Assembly (NCBI GenBank): GCA_011525695.1
Contig: WYBX01000067.1
Span: 1 to 54,116, forward strand
Direction: 5' to 3'
DNA length: 54,116 bases
DNA from: Verrucomicrobiia bacterium
Lineage (GTDB): Bacteria; Verrucomicrobiota; Verrucomicrobiia; Opitutales; Opitutaceae
Shown: in pieces, positions 19,282-28,277 of the stretch
Layout of the letters: each line of letters begins with the position of its first letter
Position numbering within the stretch: the stretch's first letter is position 1
Program-made: the position numbers and the translations under genes
The notes under the pieces: generated by a model
The model's input: only the letters and a program-made list of their open reading frames with translations
Told to the model about the DNA's origin: nothing
Database searches by the model: none

Positions 19282-20049
19282 GTGCCGGTGAGCAGCCCGG
19301 TCATCTGTTTCGGCCAGCAACCCTGCGGATTCTTTCCGCGGCGGTTCCTGTTTGCGAAGGTGATGACCGCACGCCGGCTGCAGGCCGAGCTGGGCGGCGA
19401 GATCGTGTTCTTTTATCATGACAGCGATCATGATCCCCGCGAGACGCAGACGACGCTGCGGCATCGGAAGACGGGCGTGCCGGCCCAGATGAATTTTGCC
19501 TGCGCCAACAAAATCCAGCGGAAGTGGTCGCCGCTTTTCGCGAAGCGGATTGCGGAAGGCTGGCAGGCGACCACCGCCCGGCAGCTCGGCGCCTACCTGG
19601 AGCCGCAGTGGATCGACGCCTTCAAGCAGACGGCGGCGGGCAACGTGGCCGACTTCTGCCTGGAGATGTATCGGAAGACGGGGCTGCTCGACGGCATCCG
19701 AGTCGTCCGGTCGGGGGATCCGGCGGTGCGGCGGGCCGCCTGCGACGTCGCCGACTTCTTCATCGACGTGCCTTACGAAGGGGAGACGGTGCGCGCCCGG
19801 TGGATCGAGGGATCGGCCCGGCTGCATGAAGGTGGGGAAAAGTTCATCACCCTGCCGGTTGCTTCGTTTGGCAGGGAGCAGATCAGCCCGACGCGGGATA
19901 CGCGGCTGCGGTGGATGCAGTCGGTGGTTCATTGCACGCATTACATTGCCGGCGCGGGCGAACAGGCGTACTTGCGTCCCGGCGACGCGCCGGAGATAAC
20001 CCTCGTGAACCGCGATCCCATTGACCGTTCCGATGAAGCCCATGTCTGA
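19282..20049 (+). CDS. Compact BshC-like protein (candidate bacillithiol cysteine-adding enzyme)
   Basis: 255 aa from the GTG at 19282 (GTG at 19288 also possible; upstream DNA is repeat). It keeps, in order, the signatures of BshC (PF10079): GQQ at 11-13 (VICFGQQPCGFF versus 'VVGGQQAGLLTGP'), DHD at 49-51 (FYHDSDHDPRET versus 'VAGEDHDLDEI'), RSGDP at 143-147 (versus 'NSGDPGIKKLE') and IAGAGEQAY at 222-230 (versus 'FIAGPGEINYW'). Canonical BshC is about 530-540 aa with a C-terminal coiled coil; here the chain stops shortly after the last motif. BshC joins cysteine to GlcN-malate in bacillithiol synthesis. The gene overlaps bshB by 17 bp and bshA follows, so I infer a minimal BshC or functional substitute. 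The alternative is a related enzyme making a different conjugate. Confidence 0.7.
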   Translation: MPVSSPVICFGQQPCGFFPRRFLFAKVMTARRLQAELGGEIVFFYHDSDHDPRETQTTLRHRKTGVPAQMNFACANKIQRKWSPLFAKRIAEGWQATTARQLGAYLEPQWIDAFKQTAAGNVADFCLEMYRKTGLLDGIRVVRSGDPAVRRAACDVADFFIDVPYEGETVRARWIEGSARLHEGGEKFITLPVASFGREQISPTRDTRLRWMQSVVHCTHYIAGAGEQAYLRPGDAPEITLVNRDPIDRSDEAHV

Positions 20050-20764
20050 AGCCGGTTCCCGGCCGCTGCTCGCATTTGGCGCGCATCCGGACGACATTGA
20101 ATTCGGCTGCGGGGGCGTCATCGCGTGCGAGACCCGGGCGGGCCGGCCGGCTCATTTCGTGATCTGCTCGCGGGGCGAGGCGGCTTCGAACGGCACCCCG
20201 AACCAGCGGACCCGCGAAGCCAGGAACGCCGCGCGGCGGTTGGGAGCGGAGGTGGAGTTCCTGGATCTCGGCGGCGACGCGCATATCGACCTCAAGGCCG
20301 CCCATGCGATCCGGCTGGCCGCGATCATCCGGCGGCGGCGCCCGGCAATCGTCCTCGCGCCATCGGTGGTGGAGAACCAACACCCGGACCACGCGCGGCT
20401 GGGACGGATGGTGCGCGATGCCTCGCGGCTGGCGCGCTATGGTGGCGTGAGGGAGCTGCGCCGGCTGGCACCCCATGCCATTGATCTGCTGCTGTTCTAC
20501 GCCGTCACCCCGGAGGCGGAGCCGTCCGATCTGGCGCGGGTGCTGATCGATGTTTCGGATCCGGACGTGATCGCAGCGTGGACCGCGTCGATGGAGGCCC
20601 ATCGATCGCAGCTGAAGACCCGCAATTATGTCGAACTGCAGCTGACGCGCGCCCGGCTCAATGGGCTGCGCTCGGGGCTGGGGCATGCGCTGCCGGTCTT
20701 CCCCGCGGATTCGCTGGTATTTGAATCGATCGCGGCGCTCACGAAATCCGCGCGGCGGTTCTAA
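20033..20764 (+). CDS. bshB: BshB-type N-acetylglucosaminyl-malate deacetylase
   Basis: 243 aa from the ATG at 20033 (ATG at 20042 is equally possible). It is a short single-domain PIG-L enzyme: AFGAHPDDIEFGCGG near residues 13-27 supplies the zinc ligands His-Asp-Asp and NQHPDHARLGRMVRDASR near 120-137 gives the distal His, with the run-on 'LARYGG' typical of BshB1. It would deacetylate GlcNAc-malate to GlcN-malate, the second step of bacillithiol synthesis. Assignment rests on size, motifs and being between the BshC-like gene and bshA. It overlaps the upstream gene, while bshA lies 202 bp downstream beyond three hairpin repeats. Confidence 0.87.
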   Translation: MKPMSEAGSRPLLAFGAHPDDIEFGCGGVIACETRAGRPAHFVICSRGEAASNGTPNQRTREARNAARRLGAEVEFLDLGGDAHIDLKAAHAIRLAAIIRRRRPAIVLAPSVVENQHPDHARLGRMVRDASRLARYGGVRELRRLAPHAIDLLLFYAVTPEAEPSDLARVLIDVSDPDVIAAWTASMEAHRSQLKTRNYVELQLTRARLNGLRSGLGHALPVFPADSLVFESIAALTKSARRF

Positions 20765-20809
20765 GCCGGACCATCCATGCGATACGCAACGTTGGAAATC
20801 ATTGGCAAC

Positions 20810-20940
20810 GTAGGGGCGCAGGAAAGGCTGCGCCCTCAGGAGAGTTCGATTGTCGTTGAGGGCGCAGCGAGGCTGCGCCCCTACGGGGACGTGTTACCGA
20901 ATGAAAGAAGGGCGCAGGCAAGGCTGCGCCCCTACGGGGA
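20810..20940. repeat. Three GGGCGCAG/CTGCGCCC hairpin repeats between bshB and bshA
   Basis: Copies at about 20810-20835, 20858-20888 and 20909-20940. Each has GGGCGCAG, a loop of about 6 nt (such as GCAAGG) and CTGCGCCC, usually flanked by CCTACGGGG. Copies two and three are direct repeats; the first reads as a partly inverted version beginning GTAGGGGCGCAG. A related copy is at 42239-42262. They look like REP elements and could affect bshA transcript ends. Confidence 0.85.
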
Positions 20941-20966
20941 AACGATGCGCTACTGATTGAACATCG

Positions 20967-22097
20967 ATGGCCTCAACACCGGCATTGAAGATCGGAATCA
21001 CCTGCTACCCATCGGTCGGCGGGAGCGGTGTCCTGGCCGCCGCCCTGGGCGACGAGCTGGCACAGCGGGGACATGAGATCCACTTCATCAGCTATGGCCG
21101 CCCGTTCCGGCTGCGGCCGGATTCGCCGCGCCAGCATTTTCATCCGGTCGTGATCAATGATTACGGACTGTTCCGCTATCCGGATTACACGCTGCCGCTG
21201 TCGGTCAAGATGGCGGAGGTGAGCCGGGACTGCGGGCTCGACGTGATTCACGTCCATTATGCTGTGCCGCACGCCACGGCGGCGATCCTGGCGCAGTCGA
21301 TGTTGCCCGCGCGCCGGCGGCCGCGGCTCGTCACAACCCTGCACGGCACCGACACCACGCTCCTCGGTCGGGACACGGGATACCAGCCGGCGATCCGTCA
21401 TGCCTTGATGTGTTCGGATGCGGTCACGGCCGTGTCGGGCTGGCTGGCGGAGGAAACCCGGCGGCTGCTCGATTACCACCGGCCGATCGATGTCATTCAC
21501 AATTTCTTCGAGGCGCGGAAACCGAGGCGCACCGTGGCGGAGGTCAGGCGCGAACTGGGGCTCAAGGGGGAGGCGCTGGTGTTGCATCTCTCGAATCTCC
21601 GGCCGGTGAAGCGGATTGACCTGCTGCTGGACGCGGCAGCGCGAATCCGGCCGCGCGGCTGTTTCAAACTGGTCATCCTCGCTGGCGACGATTTCACGCC
21701 CTTCGTCAATCATGTCCGGCGGTTGGGGATCGAGGATCGCGTGGTGGTCCGGGAGAAGGTCAACGACATCGAGGACTATCTGCAGGCAGCCGACCTCGCG
21801 CTGTTCACGTCGGAGAGCGAAAGTTTCTGCCTGGGGATCCTCGAGGCGATGTGCTTTGGCTGCCCCAGCGTGGCGACGGCGGTGGGCGGGATTCCGGAGG
21901 TGATTGAAAACGGCCGGAGCGGTGTGCTGGTGCCGCCGGGCGATGCGGATGCGATTGCGCGGGCCACGGCGGCGCTGTTGATGGACCCGCCGCGGCGGAA
22001 CCGGCTGGGCCGGGCGGCGCGGAAACGCGCCCACGATTTGTTCTCCGCGGATGTCATCGTGCCCGCGTACGAGGCGCTTTATCGGCGGGTCTGCTGA
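20967..22097 (+). CDS. bshA: N-acetyl-alpha-D-glucosaminyl L-malate synthase BshA
   Basis: 376 aa, a GT4-family glycosyltransferase with two Rossmann domains. The N-terminus LKIGITCYPSVGGSGVLAAA is diagnostic of BshA. The acceptor domain has HVHYAVPHATAA and TTLHGTDTTLLG; the donor domain has LSNLRPVKRIDLLL near 205 and the GT4 E-x7-E motif in SESESFCLGILEAMCFGCP near 285-303. It joins GlcNAc from UDP-GlcNAc to L-malate, the first step of bacillithiol synthesis, in the cytoplasm. With the two genes upstream it completes a candidate bacillithiol set. The length is normal and no key residue is missing to my eye. Confidence 0.94.
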   Translation: MASTPALKIGITCYPSVGGSGVLAAALGDELAQRGHEIHFISYGRPFRLRPDSPRQHFHPVVINDYGLFRYPDYTLPLSVKMAEVSRDCGLDVIHVHYAVPHATAAILAQSMLPARRRPRLVTTLHGTDTTLLGRDTGYQPAIRHALMCSDAVTAVSGWLAEETRRLLDYHRPIDVIHNFFEARKPRRTVAEVRRELGLKGEALVLHLSNLRPVKRIDLLLDAAARIRPRGCFKLVILAGDDFTPFVNHVRRLGIEDRVVVREKVNDIEDYLQAADLALFTSESESFCLGILEAMCFGCPSVATAVGGIPEVIENGRSGVLVPPGDADAIARATAALLMDPPRRNRLGRAARKRAHDLFSADVIVPAYEALYRRVC

Positions 22098-22142
22098 GCC
22101 GGCGGGTTCAGGATGCAAATGGACGCCAATTAGACACGGACT

Positions 22143-22171
22143 CATGGAGGACTGTGCTCCGTCACGGCCGC
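22143..22171. repeat. Dispersed-repeat copy overlapping the spurious treY upstream start
   Basis: ATGGAGGACTGTGCTCCGTC continuing into ACGGCCGC is the reverse complement of the GGCCGTGACGGAGCACGG-type repeat found at 39734-39994 and 53500-53696. Its presence argues against using the GTG at 22154 as the treY start. Confidence 0.7.
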
Positions 22172-22219
22172 GGACTGAGCCCCTACGGAACGGGGAACCT
22201 CTCGGTCTGGTCCGCCACC

Positions 22220-25054
22220 ATGGGCCAAATGCCCTTCAACGAGGCCCAAGCCGTCCCGTTGGCCACTTACCGGCTCCAACTCCGACGCGAGTTCCCCTTT
22301 GCGGACGCCGGGGCTCAGCTCCCGTATCTGCGACAACTCGGGATCAGCCACTGCTACTGTTCACCGATTCTCATGTCCACCCCGGGCAGCACGCACGGGT
22401 ACGACGTGAACGACTATCGCCAGATCGATTCCGACCTGGGCGGACGGGAGGGCTTCGAATCCTTCGCGGCGGCGGTGAAGGCCCACGGGATGCGCATCCT
22501 GCTCGACTTCGTGCCGAATCACATGGGCATCAATGGCGGGCGGAATCCCTGGTGGATTGACGTCCTGGAATGCGGCCCGCATTCGCCCTATGCGGAGTTC
22601 TTCGACATCGACTGGCGCGATCTCCATCACGCCTCGCAGCCGCGCGTCCTCGTTCCAATCCTCGATGACCAGTATGGCGTGGTGCTCGAGAGCGGTCGGT
22701 TCACGATCGGCTATGATGGCGGCGAGTTCGCGCTGCAGTACGAGAGCATGCAGTTTCCCGTCCGTCCCGACACGTATGCCGTCTTGCTGGAGGAGGCTGC
22801 CCGGGGCTTGGAACGTGAGGGCGAGGTCGGGACCCAGCTGGCAGGGCTGGCGGAAGCATTTCGCAATTTGACAACGGGTCGCGAGACCGACGCTGGCGAG
22901 CCGATTGGCCAGCGCGCGCGGGACCGGCTGAAGCGGAAGCTGGCGTCGTTGACTGAAACGAACGCGGTGGCGCTCGATGCCATCGAGGCGGAGTTGCGCT
23001 CAGTCAACGGGGCGAAGGGAGACCCCGGCTCGTTTGATCGGCTGGACGAGATCCTGAATCAGCAGCACTACCGGCTGGCCCATTGGAAGACGGGGGTGCA
23101 CGAGGTGAATTACCGCCGGTTCTTCGCGATCGACAGCCTCATTGGGCTGCGGATGGAAAATCCGCGGGTGTTCGAGGAGGCGCACCGGTTGGTGGGTGGA
23201 CTGATCCGGGCAGGCCTCGTTCATGGATTGCGGATCGATCACATCGACGGGCTGCGCAATCCGCTCGAATACCTGGAGCGGCTGCAGGCGTTCGCGCTGA
23301 AGGATGGCACCCGGGCCGCCGCGCCATTCTACGTGGTGGTCGAGAAGATCCTCGAGGATGGGGAGCGGCTGGACAGCGCCTGGCCCGCCCATGGAACGAC
23401 GGGATATGAGTTCATCCGGCAGCTCAACGAAATCTTCGTGGATCCGGCGGCCGAGCCGAAGTTCACGCGGCTCTATGCGCGATTCACCGGCGAGACCGGA
23501 TCGTTTGCGGACGTCGTTCATGCCGAGAAGCGGCTGGTGCTCGAGGAAATGTTCGCCAATGCCGTGACCCAGCTGGGCCATCAGCTGGCTGCGCTGGTCA
23601 ACGAGGACCGGCGCTGGTGCAATCTCACGCGGCACGAGCTGACGGTCGCGATTCGCGAGATCATGGCCGGGCTGGGAGTTTATCGGATTTACCGGCGGAT
23701 GAATGCGGAATGCCGCCCGGAGGATGCGCACGAGATCGAGCACGCGCACGCCGAGGCACTGCGGCGGAATCCCCGCCGCGATCCCCAGCCGTTCGCATTC
23801 GTGCGGGATGTCCTGATCGGTCGCTATCCGCCGCCGTCCGCCGCGCGCGAATACCGGGAGGCGCTCTGGCGTTGGGTGCTCACTTGGCAGCAGTACACCG
23901 GGGCGGTCATGGCAAAGTCCGTCGAGGACACGGCGTTTTATGTCTACAACCGGTTCATCGCGCTCAACGAGGTGGGGGGCAATCCGGGGGTCTTCGGCGG
24001 GGCGGTGGCCAACTTCCATCTGGCCAACCGCTGGCGGCAGTCCGCCATGCCGCACACGCTGCTGGCGACCTCGACCCATGACACGAAATTTGGCGAGGAC
24101 GCGCGGGCCCGGCTTTACGTGCTTTCAGAACTGCCCGACGAGTGGGCGGACTGGGTCGGGGAGTGGAGCGAGCTGAACTGCCGGCACAAGACGGTCATCG
24201 CCGGCCGGCCGGCGCCGGATCCCAATGAGGAATACCGGTTCTACCAAACCCTCCTGGGCTGCTGGCCGCCGGATTTGGTCGAGCCGGACGACGCGTTCCG
24301 CGGCAGGGTCCGGGAGCACATGGTGAAGGCGGTGAACGAGGCGCGGCGCAACACCCACTGGATCCTGCCGAACGAACCGTGGATCCAGGCGCTGGGCCAG
24401 TTCATCGATCGGATCCTCACGCCGGCGACCGGCCACGAGTTCCTGGCCAGCTTCGTGCCGCGGATGCAGCGGATTGCGCATCTCGGCATGGTGAATTCGC
24501 TCGCGCAACTCGTGCTGAAGGTGACATCGCCCGGCGTCCCCGATTTCTACCAGGGCGGTGAGCGTTGGAATTTCTCGCTGGTGGATCCGGACAACCGCCA
24601 CTTGATCGACTGGAAGGAACAGGGTGCACTTGCCACGAGGGCGCGAAGCGAGTCGTGGCGCGAGCTGCTGCGGCGCTGGCGGGATGGCGGGATCAAGCTG
24701 CGGCTGACCGAGGAGCTGTTGCGGTACCGCAACGGACACCCTGACCTTTTTCAGCGCGGCGATTACCAGCCGATCGAGGCGCAGGGGCGTTTTTCCAGCC
24801 GCCTCGTGCTGTTCCGCCGCCGCCACGGGGCCAGGGAGATTATCGTGGTCGTGCCGCGACTGACTTCGCGGCTCGGTTGCCCGCCACTCGGGCTGGTTTG
24901 GGAGGACACCCGGATCGATTTGCCGGCAACGGCGGATGGCTGGCGCGACGCGCTGACCGGACGGAGGCTGCCGGCGGGGCCATTGCTGATTTCCGAACTG
25001 TTCCAGGATCTGCCCGCCGCAGTCCTGCACCAGCATGATCCGGATGGCCGGTGA
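22220..25054 (+). CDS. treY: Malto-oligosyltrehalose synthase TreY
   Basis: 944 aa from the ATG at 22220, which sits just before PLATYRLQLRREFPFADA, the normal TreY beginning. GH13 subfamily 26 motifs follow in order: STHGYDVNDY near 55, LDFVPNHMGI near 95, GLRIDHIDGL with the nucleophile Asp near 340, VVEKIL with the acid Glu near 375, and STHDTKFGEDARARLYVLSE near 618-637. TreY rearranges the reducing-end alpha-1,4 bond of malto-oligosaccharides to alpha,alpha-1,1, making maltooligosyl-trehalose in the cytoplasm. The partner TreZ is not in the window; a debranching enzyme follows 111-159 bp downstream. The long upstream extension from GTG 22154 encodes repeat DNA and is rejected. Confidence 0.95.
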   Translation: MGQMPFNEAQAVPLATYRLQLRREFPFADAGAQLPYLRQLGISHCYCSPILMSTPGSTHGYDVNDYRQIDSDLGGREGFESFAAAVKAHGMRILLDFVPNHMGINGGRNPWWIDVLECGPHSPYAEFFDIDWRDLHHASQPRVLVPILDDQYGVVLESGRFTIGYDGGEFALQYESMQFPVRPDTYAVLLEEAARGLEREGEVGTQLAGLAEAFRNLTTGRETDAGEPIGQRARDRLKRKLASLTETNAVALDAIEAELRSVNGAKGDPGSFDRLDEILNQQHYRLAHWKTGVHEVNYRRFFAIDSLIGLRMENPRVFEEAHRLVGGLIRAGLVHGLRIDHIDGLRNPLEYLERLQAFALKDGTRAAAPFYVVVEKILEDGERLDSAWPAHGTTGYEFIRQLNEIFVDPAAEPKFTRLYARFTGETGSFADVVHAEKRLVLEEMFANAVTQLGHQLAALVNEDRRWCNLTRHELTVAIREIMAGLGVYRIYRRMNAECRPEDAHEIEHAHAEALRRNPRRDPQPFAFVRDVLIGRYPPPSAAREYREALWRWVLTWQQYTGAVMAKSVEDTAFYVYNRFIALNEVGGNPGVFGGAVANFHLANRWRQSAMPHTLLATSTHDTKFGEDARARLYVLSELPDEWADWVGEWSELNCRHKTVIAGRPAPDPNEEYRFYQTLLGCWPPDLVEPDDAFRGRVREHMVKAVNEARRNTHWILPNEPWIQALGQFIDRILTPATGHEFLASFVPRMQRIAHLGMVNSLAQLVLKVTSPGVPDFYQGGERWNFSLVDPDNRHLIDWKEQGALATRARSESWRELLRRWRDGGIKLRLTEELLRYRNGHPDLFQRGDYQPIEAQGRFSSRLVLFRRRHGAREIIVVVPRLTSRLGCPPLGLVWEDTRIDLPATADGWRDALTGRRLPAGPLLISELFQDLPAAVLHQHDPDGR

Positions 25055-25213
25055 TTGGGATGGCTCGAGTTCCCGACCCGGACGCGGGAAAAACTCGTGG
25101 CGGCGTTGCGCATATAGCCCGATATCCCGATGCGGCGAATCTGTGTAGGATGGCAGCACACCACCATGCGAGGTCCCGATGCCGATCTGTCAGAGTCCGA
25201 AGCCGCAATCGGC

Positions 25214-27580
25214 ATGGCTGATAAACCAGCCCGGCCGGGGACCGGGCCGGAGGCTCCGCGGCTCGGCAGGACGCGGCAGGTCTGGCGCGGGCGTCCCTCG
25301 CCGCTCGGTGCGACGTGGACCGGGAAGGGCGTGAATTTCGCGTTGTTTTCGGAACATGCGACCGCAGTCGACCTGTGCCTGTTCGATCGGCTGGGGGAAG
25401 CGGAGACAGCGCGAATTCCGATCTGCGATCGGAGCAACCACGTATGGCACGCGTTCCTCCCGGACGTCCGGCCAGGGCAGCTTTATGGATATCGCGTGCA
25501 CGGGGCGTATGAGCCGGCGCAGGGACATCGGTTCAACCCGAACAAGGTCCTGCTCGATCCGTATGCGAAGGCGATTGCGGGCCGGGTCGACTGGTCCGAC
25601 GGGATGTTTGGCTACACCATCGGAGATCCCGCGGCGGATTTTTCCTTTGATCGGCGTGACAACGCCCGTCGGACTCCGAAGTCGATCGTGGTCGATCCGA
25701 ACTTTTCCTGGGATGACGACGTGCCGCCCAGCCGCCCGCTCGATGAGACGGTGATTTACGAGGTCCATGTCGTCGGATTCTCGAAGCTCTGGCCGGCGAT
25801 TCCGGAAAAACTGCGCGGCACCTACGCGGGGCTGGGGAGTCCCGAGGCGATCGATTATTTCAAGCGGCTCGGGGTCACGGCGGTCGAGCTGCTGCCCGTC
25901 CATCATTACATCACGTCGAAGCATCTCATCGACAAGAAGCTGGTCGACTACTGGGGCTACAACACGATGGGGTTCTTCGCGCCCGAGGCCGCCTACAGTA
26001 GCGCGGGCGACATGGGCGGCCAGGTGGCCGAGTTCAAGGCGATGGTGAAGGCGCTGCATGCCGCCGGGCTCGAGGTGATTCTGGACGTGGTCTACAATCA
26101 CACGGCGGAGGGCAACCATCTGGGGCCGACGCTCAGTTTCCGCGGAATCGACAACGCGAGCTACTACCGGCTGGTGCCGAACGATCCCCGACATTACATG
26201 GATTACACCGGCACCGGCAACACGCTCAACGTGCCGCATCCCCGCGTGCTCCAGCTGGTGATGGACAGCCTGCGGTACTGGGTGACCGAGATGCACGTGG
26301 ATGGGTTTCGGTTCGACCTGGCGCCGGCGCTGGCGCGCGAGCTGCACGAGGTGAGCCGGCTCTCGTCATTCTTCGACGTGATTCACCAGGACCCGGTGAT
26401 TTCGCAGGTGAAGCTGATCGCGGAACCGTGGGATGTGGGCGAGGGCGGTTATCAGGTGGGCAACTTCCCCGTGCTGTGGGCCGAGTGGAACGGAAAATAC
26501 CGCGACACGGTCCGGAGTTACTGGAAAGGCGATCCGGGAAAGATGGGCGAGCTCGCCTACCGGCTCTGTGGCAGTTCCGACCTGTACCACTGGAGCGGCA
26601 AGACCCCGACCGCCTCGATCAATTTCGTGACTGCGCACGACGGTTTCACGCTCCGCGATCTGGTTTCGTTCAATGGCAAGCGGAATCACGCTAACGGCGA
26701 GGACAACCGCGACGGCGACAACAACAACCATTCGTGGAACTGCGGGCATGAGGGGCTGGATGCGCCGCCCGAGGTGCGGGCGCTGCGGCGGAGGATGGTG
26801 CGGAATTTTCTTTCGACGCTGATGCTGTCGCAGGGCGTGCCGATGCTTTCGGGCGGCGACGAGTATGGCCGCACGCAGCAGGGCAACAACAATGCCTACT
26901 GCCAGAACAACGCGATCAGCTGGTTCGACTGGAACCGGGACGAGGACGCGCAGCGGCTGACCGAATTCACGGCGCGGCTGGTTCGCTTCCGGCTGCAGCA
27001 TCCGATTTTTCACCAGACGCACTTCTTCCAAGGCCATGACCTGCGCGGAATCGGGATCAAGGATCTCACCTGGATCAACGCCGACGGCAGCGAAATGACG
27101 GACGATGCCTGGGCTGCCGGGTTCGCGAAGGTCATCGGGCTGATGCTCAGTGGCGATGCGATGCAGGTGCGGGGACCGAAGGGTGAACGGATTCGCGACG
27201 ACACGTTCCTGATGTTCCTCAACGCGCACCACGAGGACATCGAGGTGGGGATGCCGAGCCATGTGAACGTGCGCTGGCGGTTGATTCTGGATACGGCGGA
27301 CGAGGCCGGCTTCGTGAACGACGGGCCGGTCCGCGAAGGCGGGAGCGGACATCAGATGCGTTCGCGCTCGCTGGCGCTCTTCCAGCAGGAGGCCGGCACC
27401 GCGGACGAGGCCCGCGAGATCCGGGGCCGAAGGAATGCCGGCCAACCGATGCCGCCACCGGCCGCACCTGCGGCCACTCCGGCCGCTGCTCCACCGGGCA
27501 TTGAAAATCCAACTCCCGGCTCCGGCGGACCTGATCCGGATCTTCCGGCCCAGCGCCGCTGGTGGCGGTGGGGCAGGTGA
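25214..27580 (+). CDS. glgX: Glycogen debranching enzyme (GlgX/TreX type isoamylase)
   Basis: 788 aa from the ATG at 25214 (ATG 25166 would add 16 residues). An N-terminal CBM48 domain (GRPSPLGATWTGKGVNFALF near 26-45) is followed by the GH13 barrel with LDVVYNHTAEGNHLGPTLSF, the nucleophile in DGFRFDLAPAL, the acid/base in LIAEPWDVGEGGYQVGNFP and the stabiliser in FVTAHDGFTLRD. It hydrolyses alpha-1,6 branches of glycogen and limit dextrins; beside treY the TreX role, supplying linear chains for trehalose synthesis, is likely. The last ~60 residues form an unusual Pro/Ala-rich tail ending RRWWRWGR, absent from standard GlgX; a decayed copy of the DNA encoding this tail lies at 29330-29427. 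Confidence 0.94.
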   Translation: MADKPARPGTGPEAPRLGRTRQVWRGRPSPLGATWTGKGVNFALFSEHATAVDLCLFDRLGEAETARIPICDRSNHVWHAFLPDVRPGQLYGYRVHGAYEPAQGHRFNPNKVLLDPYAKAIAGRVDWSDGMFGYTIGDPAADFSFDRRDNARRTPKSIVVDPNFSWDDDVPPSRPLDETVIYEVHVVGFSKLWPAIPEKLRGTYAGLGSPEAIDYFKRLGVTAVELLPVHHYITSKHLIDKKLVDYWGYNTMGFFAPEAAYSSAGDMGGQVAEFKAMVKALHAAGLEVILDVVYNHTAEGNHLGPTLSFRGIDNASYYRLVPNDPRHYMDYTGTGNTLNVPHPRVLQLVMDSLRYWVTEMHVDGFRFDLAPALARELHEVSRLSSFFDVIHQDPVISQVKLIAEPWDVGEGGYQVGNFPVLWAEWNGKYRDTVRSYWKGDPGKMGELAYRLCGSSDLYHWSGKTPTASINFVTAHDGFTLRDLVSFNGKRNHANGEDNRDGDNNNHSWNCGHEGLDAPPEVRALRRRMVRNFLSTLMLSQGVPMLSGGDEYGRTQQGNNNAYCQNNAISWFDWNRDEDAQRLTEFTARLVRFRLQHPIFHQTHFFQGHDLRGIGIKDLTWINADGSEMTDDAWAAGFAKVIGLMLSGDAMQVRGPKGERIRDDTFLMFLNAHHEDIEVGMPSHVNVRWRLILDTADEAGFVNDGPVREGGSGHQMRSRSLALFQQEAGTADEAREIRGRRNAGQPMPPPAAPAATPAAAPPGIENPTPGSGGPDPDLPAQRRWWRWGR

Positions 27581-28277
27581 GCGGTGGTATTCGGTGGTCG
27601 GTGAAGCCGTGAGCCAATCGTTGGAGCCTGGCCCGAACGTGGAAGCGGCGTCCCGCCGCTTGCTCTCGGCTTTGGGAACACGCTACGGACTCATGCCCAA
27701 TCCTTGGACACAGAGACCACGGAGTTCGGAGGAGAGGGCACGGAGAAAACCGGTGAATCGGTGGTCGGTGACTCGGTCGCCAGTAGCGCCGCGCGTCTCC
27801 GACCGGCGGAGACGAATCGAGTCTCTGGATGAGTGGCTTCGTCATCCGCGATATCCGTGGCTCCCAAGATCCTTCTTCGCGCACTTCGCGGTTGCCCCTC
27901 CGGATCTTCAACCGCGAATAAACGCCAATGGACGCGAATTTGGAGGATGAGGGGGAAAAGAAATCTCGAGACCAATCCTGAGGCCAATCTATACTCGACG
28001 CCATAACACGGATGCCGCGCACGTTCCTGATCCGTGCCGATCAGAGTAATCCGTGGCTCCAAACCATGGCCGCAATAAACACAGAAAATCAGTTGTCGCG
28101 CCACGAGCCCGAGGGCGGCTATAGCCGCTCGAGAGATGTGCGGACCGCCCTGGGCCCTCTTGTGTTTTTTGTGGCCAATGGCTCGGGCGGATCCCTCTCG
28201 GAATCATCTCCCAATTCGTGTCCCCCCGCCACTCCATTTGGTTGCGGCGCCAGCCCCGCCTTGACTCCCGCTCGCAC
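27581..28277. repeat. Gene-free dispersed-repeat island before the toxin-antitoxin pair
   Basis: No convincing gene in about 700 bp. It contains GTGGAAGCGGCGTCCCGCCG (27640-27665; an inverted relative is at 53775-53800), the left direct repeat (27697-27772), AGTAGCGCCGCGCGTCTCCG (27782-27811) and AACCGCGAATAAACGCCAAT with GGACGCGAATT (27906-27942; a relative at 53070). It also holds ATCCGTGCCGATCAGAGTAA at 28030. All are short mosaics rather than one mobile element. Confidence 0.65.
27697..27772 (+). repeat. Left ~76-bp direct repeat flanking yefM-yoeB
   Basis: Begins CCCAATCCTTGGACACAGAG and ends CCGGTGAATCGGTGGTCGGT. It aligns over its whole length with 28888-28964 in the same orientation, with roughly eleven differences and one single-base indel by eye. 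Confidence 0.8.

Noticed and set aside
19282..20049. BshC-like gene as a truncated pseudogene
   Set aside because: The frame is open from a plausible GTG to a stop that overlaps bshB, all signature motifs are present in order, and no continuation of BshC is found in any frame downstream.
22154..22219. GTG at 22154 as the treY start
   Set aside because: The added residues are encoded by a copy of a dispersed repeat (22143-22171), and the TreY family begins close to the ATG at 22220.
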